A DNA stretch of 64,000 nucleotides, taken from Algoriphagus locisalis (GTDB lineage: Bacteria > Bacteroidota > Bacteroidia > Cytophagales > Cyclobacteriaceae). The notes under the pieces are model-generated. The model saw only the letters and a list, made by a program, of their open reading frames with translations. It was not told the DNA's origin and did no database searches. The translations under genes were made by a program, and so were the position numbers. Below, piece after piece: positions 33,571 through 41,314 of the stretch. The stretch spans positions 744,001 through 808,000 of the forward strand of contig NZ_FPBF01000002.1 in assembly GCF_900116615.1 (NCBI RefSeq). Direction: 5' to 3'. The number at the start of each line of letters is the position of its first letter. Positions within the stretch are counted from its first letter, which is position 1.

Positions 33571-34683
33571 CTACATTATCAACTCATAATTAGTGCTTCT
33601 GCCACCGGCCACCTCCTTTTGTAGAATTCCTTTTTCTATTAAATCATTGATATCCCTGACGGCTGTGTCTTTGGAGCATTTTGTGATTTTCGCCCATTTG
33701 GAGGAAGTTAATTTCCCCTCAAATCCGTCGAGAAGCATATTCAACATTTTCTGCTGGCGTGCATTCAGAATTGTTTTAGCATGTTCTTTCCAGAAGTTGG
33801 CTTTGATCAAAACCGTTGTCAATGTGGAATTGGTTGATTTTAAAGCTCCAGAAAGACAATTTAAAAACCAGAGCATCCACTGAGTTATATCTAAATTTCC
33901 TTGTTGGGTTTTCTCTAAGATCTCGTAGTACTGCTTTCTTTCTTTCCTGATCTGGGCAGACATGCTATAAAATCTCTGGGTACTTTGATCAGATTGAGCT
34001 AATAACATATCCGTCAATGCCCTAGTGATTCGTCCATTACCATCTTCAAATGGGTGAATGGTCACAAACCAAAGGTGTGCTATGGCTGCTTTTAAAACCA
34101 GGTCTAATTCTTGGTTCTGATTATACCAAACTAAGAATCGGTTAATTTCTTCTGGAATAAGCTCAGAGGCAGGCGCTTCAAAATGAATCTTTTCTTTTCC
34201 TAATGCACCTGAAACAACTTGCATCGGACCAGTAGTGTCATTTCTCCAATCAGCGACTCTAAGTTTGTACATACCACTGCGTCCAGTGGGAAATAATGCT
34301 GCGTGCCAATCAAATAGTCGTTCTTGGGTTAATGGGGCAAAGCAATTTTTCGTAGCATCAACCATCATATCAACCATACCGTCCACGTCTCTATCAGATT
34401 CTATTGATCCTGCGATTTCCATCCCTAGTTTGCGGGCAATGGACGAGCGTACCTGATCAAGAGATAAAATTTCGCCTTCAATCTCTGAAGACTTAATGAC
34501 ATCAAGGGAAAAGGCATCAAGTTGTGCTTCGTTCTGGAGTTCAAAGCCAAGAGATTCCATTTTTCCAATTAGCCTTCCTTGGAGATTTCTGACCTCGCTG
34601 AGAGGTTTAATTAAGGAAGTGATTTCCCAAGTGAAGATTGGCCATTGCTGTTTCTGATGTATGTAAGGCTTTAATCGCGGCAT
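33571..34683 (-). CDS. Fic-family protein with DUF4172 and winged helix
   Basis: 370 aa. The N-terminal DUF4172-like part begins around WPIFTWEITSLIKPL. The catalytic Fic loop is HPFEDGNGR (residues 210-218), matching HPFxDGNGR, so AMP transfer to a protein hydroxyl is expected. The autoinhibitory helix motif SSEIEG at residues 65-70 fits (S/T)xxxE(G/N) N-terminal to the Fic core, i.e. a self-inhibited class II Fic. The C-terminal ~65 residues form a winged helix (SSKWAKITKCSKDTAVRDINDLIEKGIL). Target unknown. It lies alone on the minus strand within the moaA-repeat islet, like many Fic genes in variable regions. Confidence 0.88.
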   Translation of the reverse strand: MPRLKPYIHQKQQWPIFTWEITSLIKPLSEVRNLQGRLIGKMESLGFELQNEAQLDAFSLDVIKSSEIEGEILSLDQVRSSIARKLGMEIAGSIESDRDVDGMVDMMVDATKNCFAPLTQERLFDWHAALFPTGRSGMYKLRVADWRNDTTGPMQVVSGALGKEKIHFEAPASELIPEEINRFLVWYNQNQELDLVLKAAIAHLWFVTIHPFEDGNGRITRALTDMLLAQSDQSTQRFYSMSAQIRKERKQYYEILEKTQQGNLDITQWMLWFLNCLSGALKSTNSTLTTVLIKANFWKEHAKTILNARQQKMLNMLLDGFEGKLTSSKWAKITKCSKDTAVRDINDLIEKGILQKEVAGGRSTNYELIM

Positions 34684-34780
34684 AATATGCTATGAATATA
34701 TGGCCATTTCGGGACAACTTGAAGATATTCACCTTATTTTTTGCGACGAATATAGGCTCTATTCGACGTATTTTTGGCTA

Positions 34781-34905
34781 AAAACCTGATTTTGGAGTCT
34801 ATCCTCAACAAAAAAGCCGTCCGTGCCGGATTGGATAGTATGGAAAAATTATCCGACCCTGCGCTTCATTCTGATAATCGAAGTATGATTGCGATTGGGG
34901 GGTGA
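34781..34905 (+). pseudogene. orphan copy of the moaA 3' end
   Basis: Translates to NLILESILNKKAVRAG..., then LDSMEKLSDPALHSDNR and SMIAIGG-stop, the same protein as the last 41 codons of moaA with a single Met-to-Leu change, despite many synonymous nucleotide differences. It has no start codon or upstream coding part. It must derive from a moaA gene that diverged as a functional gene before it was fragmented here. Confidence 0.8.
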
Positions 34906-34983
34906 TGACGATTTTAGATGAGTAAGGAGTCGTGGACTGTTGCCGCAGCGGAGGATCCTCAGAGGACACTCGTATGCCCTATT

Positions 34984-35007
34984 CTGGTCTGTGGTGACAC
35001 AGACCAG
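34984..35007. terminator. perfect 10-bp hairpin, not a standard terminator
   Basis: CTGGTCTGTG (34984-34993), loop GTGA, CACAGACCAG (34998-35007). It lies 21 nt past the stop of the minus-strand terpene cyclase gene. There is no T tract on either side, so termination would have to be of a non-canonical type; it may instead be a repeat hairpin. Confidence 0.35.
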
Positions 35008-35027
35008 GACTAAGTAAAGTTAATGTT

Positions 35028-35672
35028 TCACCTTGCTTCCTTCAGACGCATCATCCTTTTGGCCACCAAATAAATGTAAGTCACATCTAATATAAAAATC
35101 ACCGAACCTATGTACAAAACAGGCTCGTGAACTCCTCCTCCTGTCTTTGAGCCAAGGATCCCAAACATGATGGTCAGAGGGAGCGTCCCTATAAATTTTG
35201 CAATCGCCAGAATCAAGGATTGCCCCTGCAAACCAGGTCTTCGATAATACATGCGGATAAACAGGATGGACATCAAAATACACTGAAGAAATCCCATATA
35301 AAGGGCTCCAAGGACTATTCCAACCCATTGGAAAACAAAATGCTGCAAGATCAGGCAACCTATTAGGTACAGAATTGCCTGAAGGTAAAAAGTACGTTTG
35401 CTGGTAGTTACTTCTTTTGGCCCATAGGTAAAGTACGTGTACAAAATCCCGCAGTCCAGCAACAGCCAGAAGGCATTGAAATAGGTAGAGACATGTGTGC
35501 CAAACTCAAAGTAGCCTGGGAGAGTATAGTAGAGTTCCCAAGTAAAATTAAGACCTAGTGCTATAAAGGGAATTCCATAGGACTTATCCCTATGGCCAAG
35601 CCTCAATGCTTCTATATAGGTCATGATCCAGCCTAATCCACAGATGGAAAGCAGGATGGTATTAGTAGTCAT
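35028..35672 (-). CDS. PaxB/Pyr4-like integral-membrane terpene cyclase
   Basis: 214 aa, almost all membrane-embedded (about seven helices). It matches the fungal meroterpenoid cyclase family (PaxB, Pyr4, AndB) in order: GLGWIMTYIEALRLGHRDKSYG (residues 12-33), NFTWELYY (42-49) with the family's catalytic Glu (Glu46), WLLLDCGILYTYFTYG (69-84), a mid-protein FLQ helix, AKFIGTLP, and a last helix VIFILDVTYIYLVAKR whose Asp196 occupies the second catalytic acid position. Such enzymes protonate an epoxidised or plain prenyl chain and cyclise it. It faces the ebo cluster across 292 nt, and its presence beside a UbiA-type prenyltransferase gene suggests it acts on that product. Family recognition is from remembered motifs, not a search. 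Confidence 0.75.
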   Translation of the reverse strand: MTTNTILLSICGLGWIMTYIEALRLGHRDKSYGIPFIALGLNFTWELYYTLPGYFEFGTHVSTYFNAFWLLLDCGILYTYFTYGPKEVTTSKRTFYLQAILYLIGCLILQHFVFQWVGIVLGALYMGFLQCILMSILFIRMYYRRPGLQGQSLILAIAKFIGTLPLTIMFGILGSKTGGGVHEPVLYIGSVIFILDVTYIYLVAKRMMRLKEAR

Positions 35673-35964
35673 AAAGAATTTAAAATCAACAAAATGAAAC
35701 TCATTTCTAATTGAAATTGAGGATGAATACCTGCGGAAAAATGCCCTGTTCTACTTCTAAAGGGGCAAATCTCTTTTCAAAAGGCCTAGCAAGTTACAGA
35801 AAAACAGAATAATTGACCGACGAATTTATAAGAAAGTGATTTTTGTCAGGTAGGGCACTTTTTCCTACCGCTGAGCACTTTGTAACTGGATATTCTGCTA
35901 GATTTCAGCGTATTTTATGAAAACAAAGTAAAGTTGACGCTAAGCCCTAAACGGCATCTCGATC
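35673..35964. promoter_or_regulatory. divergent intergenic region between cyclase gene and eboA
   Basis: Holds both 5' ends of the terpene cyclase gene and the ebo operon, so it must contain at least one promoter for each side unless the genes are fed from elsewhere. I could not identify clear -33/-7 boxes or an operator. Confidence 0.4.
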
Positions 35965-36846
35965 ATGAAAAATCAATTGACAAGCTTTCTCACCCAATTG
36001 CTTGAAAAATCATCTAATCAAAAAGGACTGGATTGGCTGGAGAAACAGGTAGAAAAAATTGCCTTTAACCGCACTCCTTCAACGTTTTTCCTAGCTTTCA
36101 GCCAAGCTTCCAGATTCTTCAAAAAAGATAAACTCACGATTTCAGCTGATTCGAAAGAGCAGGCAAATGAACTGGTAGTAGGCTTTCAACCCGAACATTG
36201 GGATGAATTGCAGACTGCACGTACGGTGTTGATGCTCAGTTATCCACAGGAGAAAGAAGCATGGTTTGTTGCAATGAATCAGCTTTTTGAAACTGCAGAC
36301 ATGCATGAGCATCAGGCCCTTTTCGCAGCTTTGCCCCTGATGCCTTTTCAGGAGGATTTGATACCTAGAGCTATTGACGGTTTGCGAACCAATATCTCTC
36401 TTGTCTTTGATGCGATTGCGTTGAATAACCCATTTCCGGCAAAGTACTTCCCGGAAGCCAATTGGAACCAACTAGTGCTAAAAGCAATATTCATGCAGCG
36501 CCCGCTTTATAGAATACAAGGATTGGAAGCGAGAAGAAATCCAGCTTTGGCTGCGATAGCGCGTGATTTTGCACATGAACGCTGGGCTGCTGGAAGAGAT
36601 GTCATGCCCGAAATTTGGAGACTGGTAGCTCCTTTTGTCAATGAAATGTATTTGGAAGATCTGAAGAAAACGTTAGCAACTGAAGATGATCTTCAAGTGA
36701 AAGCTGCGCTCTTGACACTAAGAGAATCTGCATACAATGAGGCAGCACAATTACTAGAATCTTACCCCGATCAAGTAGCTACACTTGATATGGAAGCTAT
36801 TGCTTGGGAAAGCATCGGCTCGGAGTTTCAGCAAACTCGGGTATAA
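35965..36846 (+). CDS. eboA: EboA-domain protein
   Basis: 293 aa, helical, without signal peptide. It fits EboA by length and position and by DMHEHQALFAALPLMPFQEDLIPRAIDGLRTNI (residues 112-144), KAIFMQRPLYRIQGLEARRNPALAAIARDFAHERWAAGR (174-210) and PEIWRLVAPF (214-223). EboA has no known catalytic role; the ebo cluster is implicated in moving a metabolite precursor across the inner membrane in scytonemin-producing cyanobacteria. It leads a same-strand six-gene run; 182 nt, including a GAGGCCGCTTCGGTCTTC repeat, separate it from eboB, an unusually wide gap for the operon. Confidence 0.8.
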   Translation: MKNQLTSFLTQLLEKSSNQKGLDWLEKQVEKIAFNRTPSTFFLAFSQASRFFKKDKLTISADSKEQANELVVGFQPEHWDELQTARTVLMLSYPQEKEAWFVAMNQLFETADMHEHQALFAALPLMPFQEDLIPRAIDGLRTNISLVFDAIALNNPFPAKYFPEANWNQLVLKAIFMQRPLYRIQGLEARRNPALAAIARDFAHERWAAGRDVMPEIWRLVAPFVNEMYLEDLKKTLATEDDLQVKAALLTLRESAYNEAAQLLESYPDQVATLDMEAIAWESIGSEFQQTRV

Positions 36847-37028
36847 TCACTAATTTTACATTCTCGTATTAGACAAATAGGTATATCCTCTTTCTGCCAA
36901 TTTGGAATTAAAAGCGATAGAGGAGAAAGTCAAAAACTAGCACTGAGGCCGCTTCGGTCTTCCAACCAAAAACATTAGAAAATTATTGCTCTTGGCATTA
37001 TTGCGCATTTTCACAAAATTTAAAATCC

Positions 37029-37934
37029 ATGTATATAGATCCTCATATTCACGTCGTATCTCGCACAACTGATGACTATGAAGCCATGCAAAAAGCTGGA
37101 ATTGTAGCTGTCATCGAACCAGCATTTTGGCTAGGACAGCCAAGAACGGAAGTAGGGAGTTTCAAAGATTACTTCAGTACGCTGGTAGGTTGGGAGCGTT
37201 TTCGCGCCAGCCAATTCGGAATAGTACATTACTGCACGATGGGTTTGAATTCTAAAGAAGCTAACAACGAGCCTTTGGCGGAACAGGTGATGGAACTTTT
37301 GCCATTATATGTGGGCAAAGAAGGTGTGGTCGCAATCGGTGAAATCGGCTATGATGATCAGACCGAAGCTGAGGATAAATTCTACAGGCTTCAGTTAGAG
37401 CTGGCCAAAGAAGTAGATCTACCGGTACTTATCCACACGCCTCACCGAGATAAAAGAAAAGGAACGATTCGTAGTATGGATGTGTCGGAAGAGCACGGCT
37501 TGGACCCGAAAATGGTAATCGTAGATCATAACAATGAGGAGACCGTAAAGGAAGTCCTTGACCGTGGATACTATGCAGGATTCACTATTTATCCACATAC
37601 CAAAATGGGTTCTGAACGTATGGTAGAAATCGTGAAGCATTATGGACCAGAGCGAATAATCGTCAATTCCGCTGCGGATTGGGGGATTTCAGATCCTTTG
37701 GCTGTGCCAAAAACAGCTGACCTAATGCGCAAATCAGGAATTAATGAAGAGCATATTAAGCTTGTCACTTACCAAAATGCTTTGACTGCTTTTGGCCAAA
37801 GTGGACAAATGGATGAGCAGGATTGGTTGAATGCAGCTCCTTTGGACCAAACCAAAAAGATGAGCGGTAATTCAGTTCTTCGTGGTGGACAAACACCAAG
37901 AGTAGAAGGTTCTTCAGATTTTGTAGAGAATTAA
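37029..37934 (+). CDS. eboB: EboB, TatD-like metal-dependent hydrolase
   Basis: 301 aa TIM-barrel of the TatD/amidohydrolase type: metal-binding DPHIHVVSRTTDDYEAM at the N-terminus (HxH), VAIGEIGYDDQTEAEDKFYRLQLELA near residue 100, LPVLIHTPHRDKRKGT near 135, VDHNNEETV near 165 and NSAADWGISDPLAVPKTADLM near 215. These positions carry the metal ligands of the superfamily. The substrate is unknown. It ends 2 nt before eboC, so the pair is cotranscribed. The last ~40 residues are hydrophilic and apparently disordered. Confidence 0.85.
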   Translation: MYIDPHIHVVSRTTDDYEAMQKAGIVAVIEPAFWLGQPRTEVGSFKDYFSTLVGWERFRASQFGIVHYCTMGLNSKEANNEPLAEQVMELLPLYVGKEGVVAIGEIGYDDQTEAEDKFYRLQLELAKEVDLPVLIHTPHRDKRKGTIRSMDVSEEHGLDPKMVIVDHNNEETVKEVLDRGYYAGFTIYPHTKMGSERMVEIVKHYGPERIIVNSAADWGISDPLAVPKTADLMRKSGINEEHIKLVTYQNALTAFGQSGQMDEQDWLNAAPLDQTKKMSGNSVLRGGQTPRVEGSSDFVEN

Positions 37935-37936
37935 AT

Positions 37937-38851
37937 ATGGGATCATCCCGCATTTTTGCTTACCTCCAACTCACCCGCCCTGCCAATGTAGTCACTGCCA
38001 TTGCCGATATCTGGGCAGGATTTGCAGTTGCCGGAGCATGGGCTTTGATAGCAGCAGATTGGGGATCTGGAAGCAATGAGTTTCTGATAAATTTAGCTTG
38101 GCTTTCATTGAGTACAATTGGATTGTATGCTGGTGGAGTTGCTTTCAATGACGTCTTTGATGCTGAATTAGATGCTGTGGAAAGGCCAGAAAGACCCATT
38201 CCAAGCGGAAAAGTGTCCATATCTTCAGCGGCTTGGATGTCTTTTTTATTACTTGTAGTTGGAGTAATAGCAGCAGCACAGGTGAATTTTATTTCCGCAG
38301 GAATAGCATTGGCCGTCGCTGCGCTTGCCGTTTTATACGATTACTGGGGGAAGCATCAGCATCTTTTCGGGCCTATCAATATGGGACTTTGCCGAACGGG
38401 AAATTTACTCTTGGGGGTTAGCGTAGTTCCAGAAATTTTAGCTTCTTTTTGGCCATTGGGATTTCTTCCTTTAATCTTTGTAGCAGCCATTACCATGATC
38501 AGTCGCGGAGAAGTGCATGGCAAAAATAGAAGTGCGCTTTACGGAGGATTATCCATGTATGTGATCGTGATAGTTGCAATAGCCGCAATGCCCTTTCTAC
38601 ATAACACTGCTGCATGGCAAGTGCTACCATTCTTAGCTTTGCTTTCTTACATGATTTTCCCGCCTTTGATCAAAGCTATTCGCAGCCAAAATCCAAAACT
38701 CATAGGCAAATCAGTAAAAGCTGCCGTTATTTCCTTAATTATTGTAAATGCTTCCATTGCCTCATCTTTCGCAGGATGGAAGATTGGAATATTTGTGCTA
38801 ATGTTGTTGCCAATTTCCCTTTGGCTAGCCAAGAAATTTGCTGTCACCTAA
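37937..38851 (+). CDS. eboC: EboC, UbiA-type prenyltransferase
   Basis: 304 aa with about eight to nine membrane helices. The first Asp-rich motif is NDVFDAELD near residue 72, followed by RPERPIPSGKVS. YDYWGK near 133 sits where the second motif is expected, so a prenyl diphosphate could be bound through Mg2+. UbiA proteins attach prenyl chains to aromatic or other acceptors in the membrane. It is followed after 71 nt by eboD. With the membrane terpene cyclase gene next door, this is the likely source of a prenylated substrate. Confidence 0.87.
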   Translation: MGSSRIFAYLQLTRPANVVTAIADIWAGFAVAGAWALIAADWGSGSNEFLINLAWLSLSTIGLYAGGVAFNDVFDAELDAVERPERPIPSGKVSISSAAWMSFLLLVVGVIAAAQVNFISAGIALAVAALAVLYDYWGKHQHLFGPINMGLCRTGNLLLGVSVVPEILASFWPLGFLPLIFVAAITMISRGEVHGKNRSALYGGLSMYVIVIVAIAAMPFLHNTAAWQVLPFLALLSYMIFPPLIKAIRSQNPKLIGKSVKAAVISLIIVNASIASSFAGWKIGIFVLMLLPISLWLAKKFAVT

Positions 38852-38922
38852 CACCAAGAACTAAAAGGAGCTCGGAATTGTATTTATTCCAGCAAGCAAC
38901 TTAAGCCCGTACCCTGTTGATT

Positions 38923-40077
38923 ATGAATACGATTATTGAACAATCATTTTCAGTACCCTTCCAATATAAAGTCTGTTTTTCAGAAGAAATTTTTTCTCCT
39001 GAGAATAAATTATTTGTAGATATTCTTTCGAAAGAAAGAAAGTCCAAAGTCCTATTCGTAGTGGACAAAGGGGTTGCCGAAGCTCACCCAAAATTGCTCA
39101 GCCAACTAAAAACCTATTCAGATGTCCATTCAAAGTCATTTACTATTGCATCTGATCCTATTGTCGTAGTAGGCGGAGAAGCTTCTAAAAATGACGAGGC
39201 TATCTACGAAGAAATTGTTGAGGCAACCCATTTGTATGGAATTGACAGACATTCTTATATCGCGGTAATCGGCGGCGGAGCGGTTATTGATATGGTCGGG
39301 TTTGCAGCAGCAATTTCCCACCGAGGCATTCGCCTGATAAGAATACCAACTACAGTTCTTTCCCAAAATGACTCAGCAGTCGGCGTGAAAAACTCGGTGA
39401 ACCTTTTCGGCAAAAAGAATTACCTAGGGACATTTACTCCGCCTTATGCAGTTCTGAATGACTTCAATTTCCTCAAAACCCTAGACGATAGAGATTGGAG
39501 ATCCGGAATTTCCGAAGCTATAAAAGTAGCTTTAATCAAAGATTTGAGCTTTTTCACTTGGATTGAGGATAATTCCCCGGCTTTGGCTGCAAGAGAAATG
39601 GCTCCAATGCAGGAGTTGATTATCCGATGCGCTCAGATGCACTTGGATCATATTTCTGGAAAGGACCCCTTTGAATTTGGCTCCTCACGCCCATTGGATT
39701 TTGGACATTGGGCTGCGCATAAACTTGAGCATTTAAGTGATTTTAGAATTCGTCATGGTGAAGCCGTGGCAATTGGAATTGCCTTGGACTCTACTTATTC
39801 TCACTTGAAAGGATGGATTTCAGAAGACGATCTATCCAGGATTATAGCTGTATTTAAGACCTTGGGCTTTGAGCTTTTTGCTCCAGAATTAGCTGGAGAT
39901 CATCTCATCAAAGGATTAAAGGAATTTCAGGAGCATTTGGGAGGACAACTTACTATCATGCTTTTAAAAGCTTTGGGCAAGGGCGAGGAAGTTCATAAAA
40001 TGGATCATGAGCTAATCCATCAGGCTATCGATTTACTCAAAAGTTACAACCAAAAACAAAAATTGGTCACCAATTAA
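38923..40077 (+). CDS. eboD: EboD, 3-dehydroquinate synthase-like
   Basis: 384 aa. I take ATG 38923; a TTG six bases upstream is in frame but less likely. The sugar phosphate cyclase fold is clear: VVGGEASKNDEAIYEEI near residue 70, YIAVIGGGAVIDMVGF near 108 (NAD site), IPTTVLSQNDSAVGVKNSVN near 140, SGISEAIKVALIKD near 190 and FGHWAAHKLEHLSDFRIRHGEAVAIGI near 255-285, which supplies metal ligands. The FGHWAAHKLE form resembles 2-epi-5-epi-valiolone synthase-type cyclases rather than housekeeping AroB, so the product may be a cyclitol rather than dehydroquinate. Confidence 0.85.
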   Translation: MNTIIEQSFSVPFQYKVCFSEEIFSPENKLFVDILSKERKSKVLFVVDKGVAEAHPKLLSQLKTYSDVHSKSFTIASDPIVVVGGEASKNDEAIYEEIVEATHLYGIDRHSYIAVIGGGAVIDMVGFAAAISHRGIRLIRIPTTVLSQNDSAVGVKNSVNLFGKKNYLGTFTPPYAVLNDFNFLKTLDDRDWRSGISEAIKVALIKDLSFFTWIEDNSPALAAREMAPMQELIIRCAQMHLDHISGKDPFEFGSSRPLDFGHWAAHKLEHLSDFRIRHGEAVAIGIALDSTYSHLKGWISEDDLSRIIAVFKTLGFELFAPELAGDHLIKGLKEFQEHLGGQLTIMLLKALGKGEEVHKMDHELIHQAIDLLKSYNQKQKLVTN

Positions 40078-40101
40078 TTCAGCACAAAATCATCTTTATT
40101 C

Positions 40102-41313
40102 ATGGAAATCAAAGGGTTTCACCTCAGTTACTGCAGCAATATTCACCCAGGAGAAAGCTGGAAGGCCACTTTTGAAAACCTGAAAAAATATATCCCTGAA
40201 ATAAAGGAGCGATTGGAGGTTGATAAGCCTTTCGGCATTGGGTTGAGACTTTCTCACGAAGCTAGTCTCCTACTTGAAAAACCGGAGCAACTGGCAGAAT
40301 TTAAAAAATGGCTGGAATCTGAAAACGCCTATGTTTTCACTCTGAATGGCTTTCCGTACGGAGATTTTCACAGAACTACCGTAAAGGATCAGGTTCATTT
40401 TCCAGATTGGACCACCAAAGACAGACGAGATTATACGATCAGATCTTTTAAGATTTTAGCAGAGCTGTTGCCAGAGGGAATGGACGGTGGTATCTCCACT
40501 TCCCCTATTTCTTATAGACATTGGTTCAAAAGTGAAACTGAACTGAATGCCGGAATGGAGGTGGCAACGAAACACTTACTAGAGGTTGTAGCAGAGTTAG
40601 CTGAAATCAAAAAGCAAACTGGAAAGTCTCTTCACTTGGATATTGAGCCAGAGCCGGACGGGATCTTAGAGAATTCCGATGAGATGCTTTGGCTATTTTC
40701 AGATTGGTTGCTGCCAATTGGAAAACCATGGCTTGCAGAGAAATTAGACATTTCAGAAGAACAAGCTGAGGAAGTTTTGAAGGAACACATTCAAGTTTGC
40801 TATGATGTTTGCCACTTCGCGATTGTCTATGAAAAGCCGGCAGACACTTTTACCAAATTTGAAAAGGCTGGAATTAAAATTGGTAAAATTCAAATTTCTG
40901 CTGCCTTGAGAGTGCTCATCCCACATGAGCCAGCAGCTAGAGATTTACTTAAGGTGAACCTCCTTCCTTTTGAGGAATCGACCTACCTGCATCAAGTTGT
41001 TGCTAAAAGGAAAGACGGAACGTTGAATTCTTACTCTGACTTACCAGAAGCACTTAAAATATTAGACCAAACTGAGGAAGAAGAATGGAGAATTCATTTC
41101 CATGTACCCGTCTTTTTAGATAATTATGGGGCTCTAGCCTCTACACAGGATCAAATTTCAATTGTACTCAATGAAATTTTAAAAAATCCTTCTTTGACAA
41201 ATCACTTGGAGGTAGAAACTTATACTTGGGAAGTTTTGCCAGAAGATACACGCCTAAGCCTAGGCGAATCCATCTCAAGAGAGTTGGCTTGGGTGATCGA
41301 AAAATTAAATTAA
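40102..41313 (+). CDS. eboE: EboE, TIM-barrel metabolite traffic protein
   Basis: 403 aa, without signal peptide or membrane segment. It resembles the xylose-isomerase-like TIM barrels annotated as EboE: MEIKGFHLSYCSNIHPGESW at the start, FTLNGFPYGDFH near residue 77-88, LHLDIEPEPDGIL near 176-188, CYDVCHFAIVYE near 233-244, and LEVETYTWEVLP at the C-terminus. His, Glu and Asp at strand ends could bind a metal. The reaction is unknown. It begins 24 nt after eboD and ends 1 nt before eboF, so it sits in the core of the operon. Confidence 0.83.
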   Translation: MEIKGFHLSYCSNIHPGESWKATFENLKKYIPEIKERLEVDKPFGIGLRLSHEASLLLEKPEQLAEFKKWLESENAYVFTLNGFPYGDFHRTTVKDQVHFPDWTTKDRRDYTIRSFKILAELLPEGMDGGISTSPISYRHWFKSETELNAGMEVATKHLLEVVAELAEIKKQTGKSLHLDIEPEPDGILENSDEMLWLFSDWLLPIGKPWLAEKLDISEEQAEEVLKEHIQVCYDVCHFAIVYEKPADTFTKFEKAGIKIGKIQISAALRVLIPHEPAARDLLKVNLLPFEESTYLHQVVAKRKDGTLNSYSDLPEALKILDQTEEEEWRIHFHVPVFLDNYGALASTQDQISIVLNEILKNPSLTNHLEVETYTWEVLPEDTRLSLGESISRELAWVIEKLN

Positions 41314-41314
41314 A

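Larger units (their letters stand above)
34684..35027. other. right end of islet, no intact gene
   Basis: It holds the 5' flank of the Fic gene, the moaA 3' remnant (34781-34905), a CGCAGCGGAGGATCCTCAGAGG string like the dispersed repeat at 20321, and a perfect hairpin at 34984-35007. I see no further coding potential. Confidence 0.6.
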
